Part shown: positions 41,884 through 51,040 of the stretch, one piece after another
Layout of the letters: every line of letters begins with the position of its first letter
Numbering within the stretch: the stretch's first letter is position 1
Origin: Candidatus Altimarinota bacterium
GTDB lineage: Bacteria > Patescibacteriota > Gracilibacteria > UBA4473
Reading direction: 5' to 3'
Assembly (NCBI GenBank): GCA_021734395.1
Contig: JAIPJB010000004.1
Location: forward strand, 1-64,000
DNA length: 64,000 nt
Notes under the pieces: generated by a model
The model's database searches: none
Seen by the model: only the letters and a program-made list of their open reading frames with translations
Told to the model about the DNA's origin: nothing
Position numbers and translations under genes: made by a program

Positions 41884-41912
41884 TTGAAATTCTTTCTTTT
41901 TTGTGGTATAAT
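41884..41912 (+). promoter_or_regulatory. promoter of the M23-SLH gene
   Basis: TTGAAA, 17 nt, TATAAT; ATG of the chosen start 19 nt later. Confidence 0.8.
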
Positions 41913-41931
41913 GGAAAGATTTATCCTTCAT

Positions 41932-43956
41932 ATGAAAAAATTACTCTCCGCAATAGTACTGGCTGTAGGAGCAAACATCGCTCGAAAGATCATCGCCCAA
42001 AAAAACAAAAATAAACCCATTGTTTTTGTTTCTCACCGAATAGAAGGACTTGAGGAAATCGAAGCTTTCGAATCACAAAGAATTCGTCGCCAAACCTACA
42101 CCTGGAAAAGGTTTTTAAAAGACAAACCTCTCGCCGGTGCTGTTTTAGGATTTTTTGCGCTTTCGATTTTGGGAATTCCTTTTGTCAATCAGTATTCCTA
42201 CCTTTTTAAGGCAAGCTTGATCGGTCTGAAGCCGATAGAATTTACCGGTACCGTCTCTCCTATAGAGAAAGTGCCCAATTGGGTGGAATTGTCAGATGCT
42301 GAACGACGGATGACTTATGCCGAGCTCTCTTCATCGAAATTTATCGCTTTGCCCGACTACAATCTGGGCGAAATGCAGAGTGGAAAAACATACGATCGTC
42401 ATCACGAAGATGAGAGAAATACCTACATCACCTATCCAGTACCAAACCTCGGAAACTACAAACTCGACGGAACCGAAAACAGTGGATCTCACACAGGAGT
42501 CGATATCAAAGCTCCTATCGGGACTCCTGTCAGAGCTGTTGCGAATGGTGAAGTATATAAAACCGGAAATCAGACAACTGGATTCGGAAAACATATTGTC
42601 ATCGCTCACGTAGGTATCCCCGATCCTGAAAATCCAAATCAAAAAACAACACTGCTTTCAGCTTACGCTCACCTTTCGTCTATTTCGGTAAGAGAAGGGC
42701 AAAAAGTGACCAAAGGACAAGTCATTGGGAAAGTCGGTGATAGTGGCATGGCTACCGCTCCTCACTTGCATTTTCAAATCGATAAATCTGATGCTCCGTT
42801 TTTCCCTTATTGGCCTTTTACGTGGGATGATGTCAAAAATGCCGGACTCAACTCCTACTTTGATGCGGTAAAAAACGGAATCGGAAAGTCAAACGGGCTT
42901 CGCTACACCGTTCATCCGATGCGTTTTGTATCAAATTTTCAAAACTACGTAGGACCAGAAAAATTAGTCGCATCGACTGTCACCCCTGCCCCTCAGCCGG
43001 CACAAAACCCCTCCACCGAAATACCTGCTGAATCGAATGATGAACCAGAGGAAGGTATTTCCGAGCAAGAGGAGGAGCCTGAAAACACTCCCCGTCAAAA
43101 AACTTATTCTCGTACCAATACTCAAAATTCCCAAAATATCTCCGAAAACGACGTAGAATTTCAAACTGATCGTATCTACATCCCCGGAAAGGAAAAAATC
43201 GTGCAATTACGGGTCGATCCAAAGATGCTGGTCGCGTTAGGAACCGTAGAAGTAGATTCGACACTCGAATATTTAGCCGATATCGAACCAAAAATACTCA
43301 CCAAAAATGATTTCTCCGGTGATACAGCTCAAGTGAAAGTACGCACCGATAGCAATCGAACATTTAAACTTATCGCTCGAGGAAGTTTTGGGGAAGTAAA
43401 ATCCAAAAGTCTTCGAGCACAAGTTTTTACTGATGTTCCCGTAACGCATAAATACGCCAATTCTATTAAATATTTAACCGAAGAAGATATTGTGAAAGGA
43501 TATCCTGATGGATCTTTTAAACCTAATGACACACTCAATCGAGCCGAAGCCGTAAAAATACTGCTGGAAGGAAATAATATTTCCGTTGCAAAAGCACTCC
43601 CGAATTTCTTTGGCGATGTCCCTCGATCTGCATGGTATGCCGATTATGTCGGAACAGCCGTAAAAAATAATATCGTCAAAGGCTATGCCGACGGAGAATT
43701 CAAACCCGGCAATCAGATTTCTCGAGCAGAATTCCTGAAAGTCGCTATTTTGACAGCAGGATTCGCCCCTGCAGAAGAATTGTCCTACGAACCCTATCCA
43801 GACGTACCGCGAGATGCCTGGTTCGCTCCATATTTTGATTTTGCAAAAACCAATGATCTCATCGAGCTTCAGCGCGGTGGATATGCTGTCCCCTCTCAAC
43901 CCATTGGTCGAGGCGAAGCCGCCGATATAATTTATAAGTTGTCGAGGTTAAAATAA
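41932..43956 (+). CDS. M23 metallopeptidase with SLH modules
   Basis: 674 aa from MKKLLSAIVLA at 41932. N-terminal basic region, one TM segment around residues 65-85, then an M23/LytM domain: HTGVDIKAPIGTPVRAVANGEVY holds the first zinc ligands (H, D) and MATAPHLHFQID the HxH. A Pro/Glu/Ser linker (350-410), a beta domain (415-500) and three SLH modules (FTDVPVTHKYANSIKYLTEEDIVKGYPDG; FGDVPRSAWYADYVG; YPDVPRDAWFAPYFDFA) follow. It likely cuts peptidoglycan cross-bridges while held at the cell surface. Confidence 0.93.
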   Translation: MKKLLSAIVLAVGANIARKIIAQKNKNKPIVFVSHRIEGLEEIEAFESQRIRRQTYTWKRFLKDKPLAGAVLGFFALSILGIPFVNQYSYLFKASLIGLKPIEFTGTVSPIEKVPNWVELSDAERRMTYAELSSSKFIALPDYNLGEMQSGKTYDRHHEDERNTYITYPVPNLGNYKLDGTENSGSHTGVDIKAPIGTPVRAVANGEVYKTGNQTTGFGKHIVIAHVGIPDPENPNQKTTLLSAYAHLSSISVREGQKVTKGQVIGKVGDSGMATAPHLHFQIDKSDAPFFPYWPFTWDDVKNAGLNSYFDAVKNGIGKSNGLRYTVHPMRFVSNFQNYVGPEKLVASTVTPAPQPAQNPSTEIPAESNDEPEEGISEQEEEPENTPRQKTYSRTNTQNSQNISENDVEFQTDRIYIPGKEKIVQLRVDPKMLVALGTVEVDSTLEYLADIEPKILTKNDFSGDTAQVKVRTDSNRTFKLIARGSFGEVKSKSLRAQVFTDVPVTHKYANSIKYLTEEDIVKGYPDGSFKPNDTLNRAEAVKILLEGNNISVAKALPNFFGDVPRSAWYADYVGTAVKNNIVKGYADGEFKPGNQISRAEFLKVAILTAGFAPAEELSYEPYPDVPRDAWFAPYFDFAKTNDLIELQRGGYAVPSQPIGRGEAADIIYKLSRLK

Positions 43957-43957
43957 T

Positions 43958-43986
43958 TTGACATTTTTGACAAACCCTACTACAAA
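43958..43986 (+). promoter_or_regulatory. promoter directly after the M23-SLH gene
   Basis: TTGACA, 17 nt, TACAAA, 8 nt to the ATG at 43995: leaderless arrangement. Confidence 0.75.
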
Positions 43987-43994
43987 AACACTTG

Positions 43995-44918
43995 ATGAAA
44001 CGTTTTTTCTCGAGTGTTCTTTTGGGATTGCTGTGGGTTGGTGTTGCCAATGCTCAAGAATTTGAATTTGAAGTCATTCGAACGCCAGAAGTTCCTGGTT
44101 TTTTCATGGTTCGAATTTTTTCTGGGGCATACAATACTCCTCTCCCCATACAGAATGTTTTTGTTCAAAATTATAATGAGGAAAATGCTGAATCATACGA
44201 AGAATTAATTCCTTTTATTCAGGAGTTCGGAGGAAAAATTATCAAACCGCAGTCCCTCCAAGAAAATCTCGAAAGCCAATTCAATCGCATTGTTTTTCTG
44301 GGTGGAGACCCCCAAGAAGGGTTTTTGCACTACCAAATTCCGGAGAACAGGGATCTCGTTTTAGAAGAATTTGAAGTTTTTGCTCGTGAATACTTGGGAC
44401 CGATTTTTATGAGCGATATCACTGCTGAATTCGGAGGGAATATCAGTGAAGTATTCCCAGAAAAAATAGACTTTTTAGGAATCGAGCCGGTTTATTTTGT
44501 GGGGAAGTTTGAAAAAGCGATGAAAACCAGAATGGAAATTCGGGGTATTTCTGCCGAAGGAGAAATCCGTGCGGTTGCCCCTCTCCATTTACAGGTGGAA
44601 GAATTCGCTCGCGGACCCTTAGCTCGCGAACTACCTTTTATCTGGGAAGAATTCTGGAAGCTGGCGAACCCCGAAGAAAGTGAGGGCGAAACCAGCTGGA
44701 ATATTACTTTGGTAGATATTTTCCCCGCTCTTCTTTTCCTGATCGGAATCATTATTTTGTATCGTGTCATAGTCGCCCTACGAAAAAGAAAGCACGAAGA
44801 AGAATCATTTGAAGAACAGCTCACACAATCTTCTCCTCCTTCTGGACCCCAGTGGGATCGAGAAATCCCCTTTTCCGTAGAAAAAAAAGAAGATGACCAG
44901 CCCAAACAATCAGAGTAA
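43995..44918 (+). CDS. exported membrane-anchored protein resembling the C-terminal part of VIT/VWA proteins
   Basis: 307 aa. Signal peptide MKRFFSSVLLGLLWVGVANA, a soluble region, TM helix at about 238-258 and a charged cytoplasmic tail. Residues 122-195 (MSDITAEFGGNISEVFPEKIDFLGIEPVYFVGKFEKAMKTR) resemble the segment after the VWA fold in VIT/VWA proteins (W-G-L-x-V-x-D-V-x-P pattern). No MIDAS motif is present, so it would be a reduced form. The assignment is by eye and uncertain. Confidence 0.5.
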   Translation: MKRFFSSVLLGLLWVGVANAQEFEFEVIRTPEVPGFFMVRIFSGAYNTPLPIQNVFVQNYNEENAESYEELIPFIQEFGGKIIKPQSLQENLESQFNRIVFLGGDPQEGFLHYQIPENRDLVLEEFEVFAREYLGPIFMSDITAEFGGNISEVFPEKIDFLGIEPVYFVGKFEKAMKTRMEIRGISAEGEIRAVAPLHLQVEEFARGPLARELPFIWEEFWKLANPEESEGETSWNITLVDIFPALLFLIGIIILYRVIVALRKRKHEEESFEEQLTQSSPPSGPQWDREIPFSVEKKEDDQPKQSE

Positions 44919-45186
44919 AATAAAAATAATGGGATATGATTTAGAACGCGGCGACGGATTTCCAGGAGTGAAAAAGAATGACACCCCTCTGCCAAAAACT
45001 CCAACACCAGAAGAAAAAGAATGGTTGGATGCAGAAGCACGAGACAAGGTGAATCAAATTTTATGTGAATGCTCAGAATATTTTCCAGGGGGATTGATAG
45101 AAGATATCGGAGACCCCACAACACAACTTCACATATTGGAAACCGAACTGCCTGCACACATCAATCGAGTTATCAGCGAAAAATAA
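44893..45186 (+). CDS. small hypothetical protein
   Basis: 97 aa from 44893, overlapping the previous gene by 26 nt, or 85 aa from MGYDLERGDG at 44929, 10 nt after it. Acidic, with two Cys in ILCECSEYFPGG. No family recognised. Confidence 0.5.
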   Translation: MTSPNNQSKIKIMGYDLERGDGFPGVKKNDTPLPKTPTPEEKEWLDAEARDKVNQILCECSEYFPGGLIEDIGDPTTQLHILETELPAHINRVISEK

Positions 45187-45768
45187 TCAGCGCCACCGTC
45201 CGACTTTTTTTCTTTTTGCCTGGGTTTCATATATACGAAACTCTTCTTTTCGTTCAAAGGGAAAATAAAAATAGCCCTTTGCCATTCCGACACGGAGCAT
45301 TTCTGCATTAATATCCAAACCGGAATCCGTAAAAATATAGGCCAGTGTGCGTCCATATTTGTCGATCTGATCGCCCACAGAATCAGAAATCAGGCAGATT
45401 TTTTCCGATTCTGAAAGCAGATTTCCCAATGTTTCTGACGCTTCAAAAGCAAAAGGCTGAATCGACTTTCGGGGATCTTTGAGCTCAGGTGTATCAATAC
45501 CGATGAAGCGCACACGAACCTCATCAGTCGTGAGAATCGTATCCCCATCCACAATACGATCCAATTGTGTCCAAGAACAATCATCTGGAAAATGTCTTTC
45601 ACTGAAATTACATATCTCTTTTGAACAAATAATTTGTTCAATATTTTCCTCTTCCTGAGGAATAAAATCTGACAAATTCCTTTCTTTGTCCGGCAAAAGA
45701 GGAGAACAGCCCGACAACAAAAAAATCACCACACAAAGAAAAGAGATTTTTGATCGCCACCACATCAT
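45187..45768 (-). CDS. thermonuclease-family lipoprotein
   Basis: 193 aa. Lipobox LLSGC (Cys21). Staphylococcal-nuclease fold from about residue 67: RIVDGDTI (metal Asp), VRFIGIDTPELK (catalytic Arg, metal Asp), FAFEASETL (catalytic Glu) and DKYGRTLAYI (second Arg). An extracellular Ca2+-dependent nuclease tethered to the membrane could feed on environmental nucleic acid, a sensible trait for a cell with little nucleotide synthesis (inference). Confidence 0.9.
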   Translation of the reverse strand: MMWWRSKISFLCVVIFLLSGCSPLLPDKERNLSDFIPQEEENIEQIICSKEICNFSERHFPDDCSWTQLDRIVDGDTILTTDEVRVRFIGIDTPELKDPRKSIQPFAFEASETLGNLLSESEKICLISDSVGDQIDKYGRTLAYIFTDSGLDINAEMLRVGMAKGYFYFPFERKEEFRIYETQAKRKKVGRWR

Positions 45769-45790
45769 CTTTCAGAATGACAGATTCGAT

Positions 45791-46318
45791 TTATTTTTTC
45801 AAAAAATACTCATGAATTCGTGTCTCTCCCACTAACTCCGGATGAAAAGCCAAAGCCAAAAAGTTCCCCTGCTCCACCATTACTGGCTCTTTTTGAAGGG
45901 TTGCCAAATTTATTCCTTTTTTCCCCACACGAGAAAATTTTGGCGCCCGAATAAAAACTCCTTTTAGATTTGGAAATTTTTCAGACTGCAGATCCGCCAG
46001 AAATGATTCCTGCTGCGCTCCATAACCATTGCGATCGCAATATAAATCCATGCCCAATTTCTCCAGTAATATCGCTCCCGCACACGTGCCGAGTATCTGC
46101 AAGGTGTCATCCTGAACTTGTTTCAGAATCTCCTCCCACATCCCGGAATCCTTCAAAAGTTTTGTAAGGGTACTGCTCTCGCCTCCAGGAATAATCAAAT
46201 GAGTGAGACCTTGTACATCTTCCCGACAGCGGACAAAAGAAAAATCAGCGCCAATGGTTTGCAAAATTTCTGCATGCTCCGCGAATGATCCCTGCAAAGC
46301 CAAAATTCCTATTTTCAT
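45791..46318 (-). CDS. pdxT: PLP synthase glutaminase subunit PdxT
   Basis: 175 aa from MKIGILALQG at 46318. Class I glutaminase: LIIPGGESSTL, nucleophile Cys in GTCAGAILL and FHPEL with the catalytic His/Glu. It supplies ammonia to PdxS. pdxS lies 296 nt upstream on the same strand, unusually far for this pair because a repeat-containing gap separates them. Confidence 0.93.
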   Translation of the reverse strand: MKIGILALQGSFAEHAEILQTIGADFSFVRCREDVQGLTHLIIPGGESSTLTKLLKDSGMWEEILKQVQDDTLQILGTCAGAILLEKLGMDLYCDRNGYGAQQESFLADLQSEKFPNLKGVFIRAPKFSRVGKKGINLATLQKEPVMVEQGNFLALAFHPELVGETRIHEYFLKK

Positions 46319-46614
46319 GAGCAAGAAATACAATCGTCATTCTCGCTGGTCGAGAATCCTATGCGTACAAAAATATTTTGTGGGACAACCTGCCAAAAGC
46401 AGGAGCGAATTATCTGGTATTCGTATTTTGAGCTATTTTTCATTGAATTTCTGAGCGCTTATGATTCCTGACATCTTTCGACCCTGAGCTTTTCTCAACC
46501 CTGAGTTCGAAACCGAAGGGCAAGACCGAAGGGAGCCGGAATGACAAAAAATAAACCAGTTTTCTCATGGACTCGTAAATTCGTTCATTCGAATTAAAAA
46601 TTGAAGATTTTTCA
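46319..46614. other. repeat-containing gap between pdxS and pdxT
   Basis: No gene. It contains fragments of the CCCTGAG...CGAAGGG repeat family (about 46480-46532) and a GGAATGAC end similar to the element at 62992-63055, plus short ATTCG/ACTCG units near 46565-46590. No clear terminator. Confidence 0.6.
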
Positions 46615-47481
46615 TTATCGTTCGGCAAATTTATGTTCCAGATCTTCGATCGCAAAGCTTTTCATGGGCTCACCCAGCCCCTCAGACACCCGAGCCACTA
46701 CTTCCGGCTTGTCATAATTCATGGTCGCCTGCACGATCGCTTCTGCCATTTTTTCCGGATGTTCGGACTCAAATATTCCCGATCCCACAAAAACACCCTC
46801 GGCTCCCATCTGCATCATCAGTGCTGCATCTGCGGGTGTCGCAATCCCTCCGGCGACAAAAGTCACGACCGGTAACCGTCTGGCCTGAAAAACATCATCG
46901 ACTCTATTTCGTTTCACACCGTATTCTTTGGCTCGGGCATTGATATTTGCTTTGGTAAGAGAATGAATTTCCCGCTGAATCTGTTTCCAATGGCGAACTG
47001 CTTCAACAATATTCCCGGTGCCGGCTTCGCCTTTGGTCCGAATCATCGCCGCCCCTTCCTGGATTCGACGCAATGCTTCACCCAAATTTCGAGCTCCACA
47101 AACGAAAGGAAGACGAAATTCTGATTTTTCGATGTGCGCTTCATCATCAGCCGGAGTTAGGACTTCTGATTCGTCAATAAAATCAATGTCCAACGCCTGC
47201 AAAATCTGCGCTTCGACGAAATGCCCAATTCGCACTTTGGCCATGACGGGAATCGTGACGGCTTTTTTAATATCATTGATGAGTTTGGGATCACTCATAC
47301 GCGCAACACCCTTTTCTCGCCGAATAAGAGCCGGAATCCGTTCTAGTGCCATGACCGCCACGGCTCCGGATTTCTCAGCAATCTGTGCCTGACGAGCATT
47401 CATTACGTCCATAATCACCCCTCCCTTGAGCATCCGAGCCAGACCTGATTTGAGCGCGAAAGTGTTTTTTTCTCGTGTCAT
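46615..47481 (-). CDS. pdxS: pyridoxal 5'-phosphate synthase PdxS
   Basis: 288 aa from [17 protein letters not shown] at 47481. Signatures: [33 protein letters not shown], the lysine-bearing [18 protein letters not shown] (active-site Lys), [32 protein letters not shown] and [30 protein letters not shown]. It condenses ribose 5-phosphate, glyceraldehyde 3-phosphate and ammonia to PLP. Divergent from the sigma factor gene with 75 nt between starts. Confidence 0.97.
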   Translation of the reverse strand: MTREKNTFALKSGLARMLKGGVIMDVMNARQAQIAEKSGAVAVMALERIPALIRREKGVARMSDPKLINDIKKAVTIPVMAKVRIGHFVEAQILQALDIDFIDESEVLTPADDEAHIEKSEFRLPFVCGARNLGEALRRIQEGAAMIRTKGEAGTGNIVEAVRHWKQIQREIHSLTKANINARAKEYGVKRNRVDDVFQARRLPVVTFVAGGIATPADAALMMQMGAEGVFVGSGIFESEHPEKMAEAIVQATMNYDKPEVVARVSEGLGEPMKSFAIEDLEHKFAER

Positions 47482-47521
47482 GTAATTGCATTTTCGTTGG
47501 TTTTCAGAATTTTGCAAAGTA

Positions 47522-47549
47522 TTGACAAATTTTATTTTTAAACTAAAAA
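47522..47549 (+). promoter_or_regulatory. promoter of the sigma factor gene
   Basis: TTGACA, 16 nt, TAAAAA, then 7 nt to the ATG. It shares the 75-nt gap with the divergent pdxS start. Confidence 0.65.
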
Positions 47550-47556
47550 AACATCA

Positions 47557-48831
47557 ATGGAATTAAAAAAACGATTCTCCCAATCAGAGGGAAAATCTTT
47601 TGATATATATTTGCAAGAAATAACAAAAATAAATCTCCTTACTCCTGAAGAAGAAATCAAACTCGCAAAAAAAATAAGAGAAGACGGTGATGAAGTCGCA
47701 AAAGAAAAACTGGTAAAAGCAAATCTAAAATTTGTTGTGACGATCGCGAAGCAATACCAAAATTTCGGAATCCCCTTGGTAGATCTTATCAATGAAGGAA
47801 ACTTGGGGTTAATAAAAGCCGCTGAAAAGTTTGATGAGACCAGAGGTTTCAAATTTATTTCCTATGCCGTCTGGTGGATCAGACAATCCATATTACAAGC
47901 ATTATCTGACCAATCCAGAACCGTAAGAATCCCCTCTAATAAAGCAGCAGAAATAATAGAAATAAAAAAAAGAACCGAAAAGTTGGCACAAGAATTAAAC
48001 AGAGAACCAAATTCCGATGAAATAGCCGAAGCGATGGGAAAAACAGAAGAAGCAGTAAAAGATATCCTCACAAGAGGAAAACGATCTCTTTCCTTGAATG
48101 CTTCCCGAGATCCCAGCGAAAAAGAGAATACTGTTTTCGGGACGAAAGGAAGTCTTGCAGATACAATTTCTAATGAAGAAAGTCCTCCTCCCGATGCCTC
48201 ACTCATGCAAGAATCTGTAAAGCAAAGCATTCAAAGAGCCCTCTCTCATCTCCCAGAAATGGAGCAGGAAATAATTTCTTTGTATTTCGGATTAGACAAA
48301 GATCCACCAATGACGCTTGAAGAAATAGGATCTAAATTTGATTTAACCCGAGAGCGTATTCGTCAAATCAAAGAAAATATCCTACGAAAAATAAGAACCA
48401 ATTCAAAATTAAGGAGAATATTAGAAGTCGAAAATCCCCTCTCCGGCTCTCATCTCCCAAAGAAAAAAAAGGATCCCCCTTCTTCACAAGAGAAACCGAA
48501 CGAGCCTCCACCAAAAAAAATTTCTCATGAAAAAGAGAATGATTTATCTTCGTCAGAAGAAAAATATACTCCTGATTGGCAATTAGAAATTGAAAATATT
48601 CTTACTTTTCTCGGAGAGAAAATAATCATTATTTCTGAACCCATACAGCAAGCTGTTTTAGAAGTCTGCAGAGAAGAAAAAATCGTCCAAGAAGCGGCCA
48701 AAAATCATGACGTGTCAGAAACCGAATTGAGAACCATCCTCACAATGATGGCTCAAAAATCAAAACAGGTCAGCAGCAAAAAAGTCCGAAATATACTTTC
48801 TCCTTTTTTGGCAGGAGAAAAAACGAAATAA
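47557..48831 (+). CDS. sigma-70 family factor (RpoD-like) with C-terminal extension
   Basis: 424 aa. No region 1.1; region 1.2/2 from residue 14 (FDIYLQEITKINLLTPEEE, LINEGNLGLIKAAEKFDETRGFKFISYAVWWIRQSI), region 3 (about 130-205), region 4 with LPEMEQEIISLYFGL and the HTH SKFDLTRERIRQIKENILRKI to about 290. Normal group 1/2 factors stop near there. Here a Pro/Lys/Glu-rich linker (295-340) leads to an extra helical domain (341-410). It probably is the main sigma factor, given the TTGACA/TATAAT promoters in the window. Confidence 0.9.
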   Translation: MELKKRFSQSEGKSFDIYLQEITKINLLTPEEEIKLAKKIREDGDEVAKEKLVKANLKFVVTIAKQYQNFGIPLVDLINEGNLGLIKAAEKFDETRGFKFISYAVWWIRQSILQALSDQSRTVRIPSNKAAEIIEIKKRTEKLAQELNREPNSDEIAEAMGKTEEAVKDILTRGKRSLSLNASRDPSEKENTVFGTKGSLADTISNEESPPPDASLMQESVKQSIQRALSHLPEMEQEIISLYFGLDKDPPMTLEEIGSKFDLTRERIRQIKENILRKIRTNSKLRRILEVENPLSGSHLPKKKKDPPSSQEKPNEPPPKKISHEKENDLSSSEEKYTPDWQLEIENILTFLGEKIIIISEPIQQAVLEVCREEKIVQEAAKNHDVSETELRTILTMMAQKSKQVSSKKVRNILSPFLAGEKTK

Positions 48832-48836
48832 ATATC

Positions 48837-49115
48837 TTATTTTCTCGAGGAATATTCACTCTCGTTCATTCGTAGCTCACTTGGATTCACCCCTCCAATC
48901 TTCATTTTTGTTTCCGCTACGGCTTTCAAAACGGATTCTTTTGTCGGGACTTTCCCCCGCTCAATCAATTCCTTTAAAAGCTGTTCGTCTGTTTTGCCCG
49001 TGTCTAAAAATTCCGAGGGAATATTTTCTAATATTTCTCCAGACAGATCTTCTATCTGAGAGGACTCAGAATCTTCCCCTTCCAATGCCGCAATACGTTT
49101 TTCAACAAGACTCAT
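48837..49115 (-). CDS. small acidic hypothetical protein
   Basis: 92 aa, acidic, helical, no Cys. It converges on the sigma factor gene with 5 nt between stops. A consensus promoter (TTGCAA, 17 nt, TATAAT, complement of about 49139-49167) lies upstream, with a 23-nt gap to the ATG. Family unknown. Confidence 0.6.
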   Translation of the reverse strand: MSLVEKRIAALEGEDSESSQIEDLSGEILENIPSEFLDTGKTDEQLLKELIERGKVPTKESVLKAVAETKMKIGGVNPSELRMNESEYSSRK

Positions 49116-49172
49116 GATGAAAGTTTATTCTTATCTATATTATAACATAAAAAGTAGTATTTTGCAACTTTT

Positions 49173-50792
49173 TCAGGTGATATCTTTCGGTTCTTTCTGT
49201 CCAGGGACAGGAGGTTGTTCCGAGATGTCTTCCTGGATATATTCGGACGAAATAATCGGCTGTGGTTTTCTGAGAAAAAGTAATACCGCTCCCAAAGGAA
49301 CTACAAAAGCAATAATGAGACGCGTCACCATCAACCAACCCAGATCACTGTAATCCTGAGCAATAACTATTTGGCTCGCTCCGTCCAAAACTTCCCGACT
49401 CACCTCAAAAATCTGGTTCAGATATTTGGTGAGCAATTTTCCTCCGGCCAATGCCAAATTCATAAATGATGCCCCTACCGCAAACCAGGTTCCTCGATAA
49501 TCAGACGGCGCATAAAAAGCAATCAACGCCAGCATGGGAACCATGGAAATATCGGTTAGTGGACTCTCGAGTGCCGTATCAAAAAGAGCGACCGTCCGAG
49601 CACTCAATCCAAAAAATTCATGAACTTCATAGTACAGAGCCAAGTCCGGCAGAGCCATTGCCGACTCCAAAAAAACCAAAGCAATCAAAACCGAGCGGAC
49701 TGGTCGATTGGCAATGAAGTCTGAAAAAAGCCAGAGAAAGAGAAGCGCGACTCCTGCTCCAATCTGCCGCAATACACCAAAAAAAACTTTATCAAATCCC
49801 AAAATGTCAATCATCCACCACTGTAGTCCCGGGCCCACTCCCGATAAAGCCGTCATCCGAAAAAGGAATAACGCCGCCATGGCAGCAAAAAGTCCCTTTC
49901 GTTTGGCAGGACTCATACTTTGGGTGACCAAAAACATCATCACCACCAATAAGACAAAAGAAACTCCGAACACAATCTCTTGGGAATAGGGAAATTCAAA
50001 AACCGCCATAATGGTCGAAAAAATCGCAAATCCAATACCCCCCAATAAAATTTTGAGATTCAAAGGGCGTCTTTTGTGATGCTCAGGCTTTTCCAAGCGC
50101 ACAAAAAATGCCCCCAGACAAGATATAATCGGCAGTCCCAACATCAACCAAAAAATAAAAGCATACGAAAAACGCATTGCCAACCATCCGCTCAAACCTG
50201 CCACCAAAAATGCCGCCAAGCTCAGTGCCAATCGCCCCAAAACCTGTACCATAGCAAGATCTGACTGAACAGCCTGCTCAGAACGAGGAATTTTTTTTCC
50301 GTGATGAATTTCATACCGATCTACAACTTCTGTGGTCATCGTATCGGCCGCTACATCCTGGACAACAAAACCGAGTGTCAGAAGAACCGTTGCCAGTAAA
50401 TATATCTGATATTCCGTTCCCAAAGCCAAAATCCATTCGAATTCCGCAGCCATCCCCGCCAGCAAAGTCGCCCCCACAGCCATGAGAAGCGCTCCTCCGT
50501 AGACATATGCTTTCCGTCGACTGCCAAAAATCGGGACACTATCCACCATCTGTCCAAAAATCATCTTGAGCGTCCAGGGAATGTAGGCCCAAACTCCGAT
50601 AGAAACAATCTGTGTTGCCGAAAGAGAGAGAACGTCTTTTTCCCAGAAAGCCAGAGCCACAGCGCTAAATCCTGACAATCCGTACGCAAAGTAGATCAGC
50701 AAAAGTGGTACATATCGAAGTCGCAAGGCTCTGATAGGAGTCAGAAGCGCTGCATCGAGTTTTCGACGAATCCACGGGACAGGATCACTCAT
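49173..50792 (-). CDS. MFS transporter, folate-biopterin/PucC-like
   Basis: 539 aa, about 12 TM helices. FAYGLSGFSAVALAFWEKDVLSLSATQIVSIGVWAYIPWTLKMIFGQ is typical of the BT1/folate-biopterin transporter and PucC group of the major facilitator superfamily, as is LGFVVQDVAADTMTTEVVDR. The substrate is unknown; uptake of a pterin or other nutrient would fit a scavenging cell. Confidence 0.8.
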   Translation of the reverse strand: MSDPVPWIRRKLDAALLTPIRALRLRYVPLLLIYFAYGLSGFSAVALAFWEKDVLSLSATQIVSIGVWAYIPWTLKMIFGQMVDSVPIFGSRRKAYVYGGALLMAVGATLLAGMAAEFEWILALGTEYQIYLLATVLLTLGFVVQDVAADTMTTEVVDRYEIHHGKKIPRSEQAVQSDLAMVQVLGRLALSLAAFLVAGLSGWLAMRFSYAFIFWLMLGLPIISCLGAFFVRLEKPEHHKRRPLNLKILLGGIGFAIFSTIMAVFEFPYSQEIVFGVSFVLLVVMMFLVTQSMSPAKRKGLFAAMAALFLFRMTALSGVGPGLQWWMIDILGFDKVFFGVLRQIGAGVALLFLWLFSDFIANRPVRSVLIALVFLESAMALPDLALYYEVHEFFGLSARTVALFDTALESPLTDISMVPMLALIAFYAPSDYRGTWFAVGASFMNLALAGGKLLTKYLNQIFEVSREVLDGASQIVIAQDYSDLGWLMVTRLIIAFVVPLGAVLLFLRKPQPIISSEYIQEDISEQPPVPGQKEPKDIT

Positions 50793-50861
50793 AATTCTAA
50801 ATCCAACTCTATTTTAAGAGGTATTGAAAATCAATATTCTTTCGTGTGCATCCGTGGGGGT

Positions 50862-50964
50862 CTGGGGGTGAAAACATGCCTGCCTGTCCGGTAGGCAGGT
50901 TTGAGCGTCAAAAGGATTCAGTAGAAATAAAATAGGAAGATACAGCGAGTTTTTTCACCCCCAG
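50862..50964. repeat. long-range inverted repeat upstream of ispG
   Basis: CTGGGGGTGAAAA (50862-50874) and its exact complement (50952-50964) enclose a palindrome CCTGCCT/AGGCAGG (50879-50899). GCGTCAAAA also occurs twice (about 50904 and 50982). The whole gap 50793-51040 has no gene. Confidence 0.85.
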
Positions 50965-51040
50965 CGTTTTTGGTTCTTTTTGGCGTCAAAAAGAACAAGA
51001 AGTTTGACCCTCTTCTAAAAAACACTAAAAATCGCCTCGC

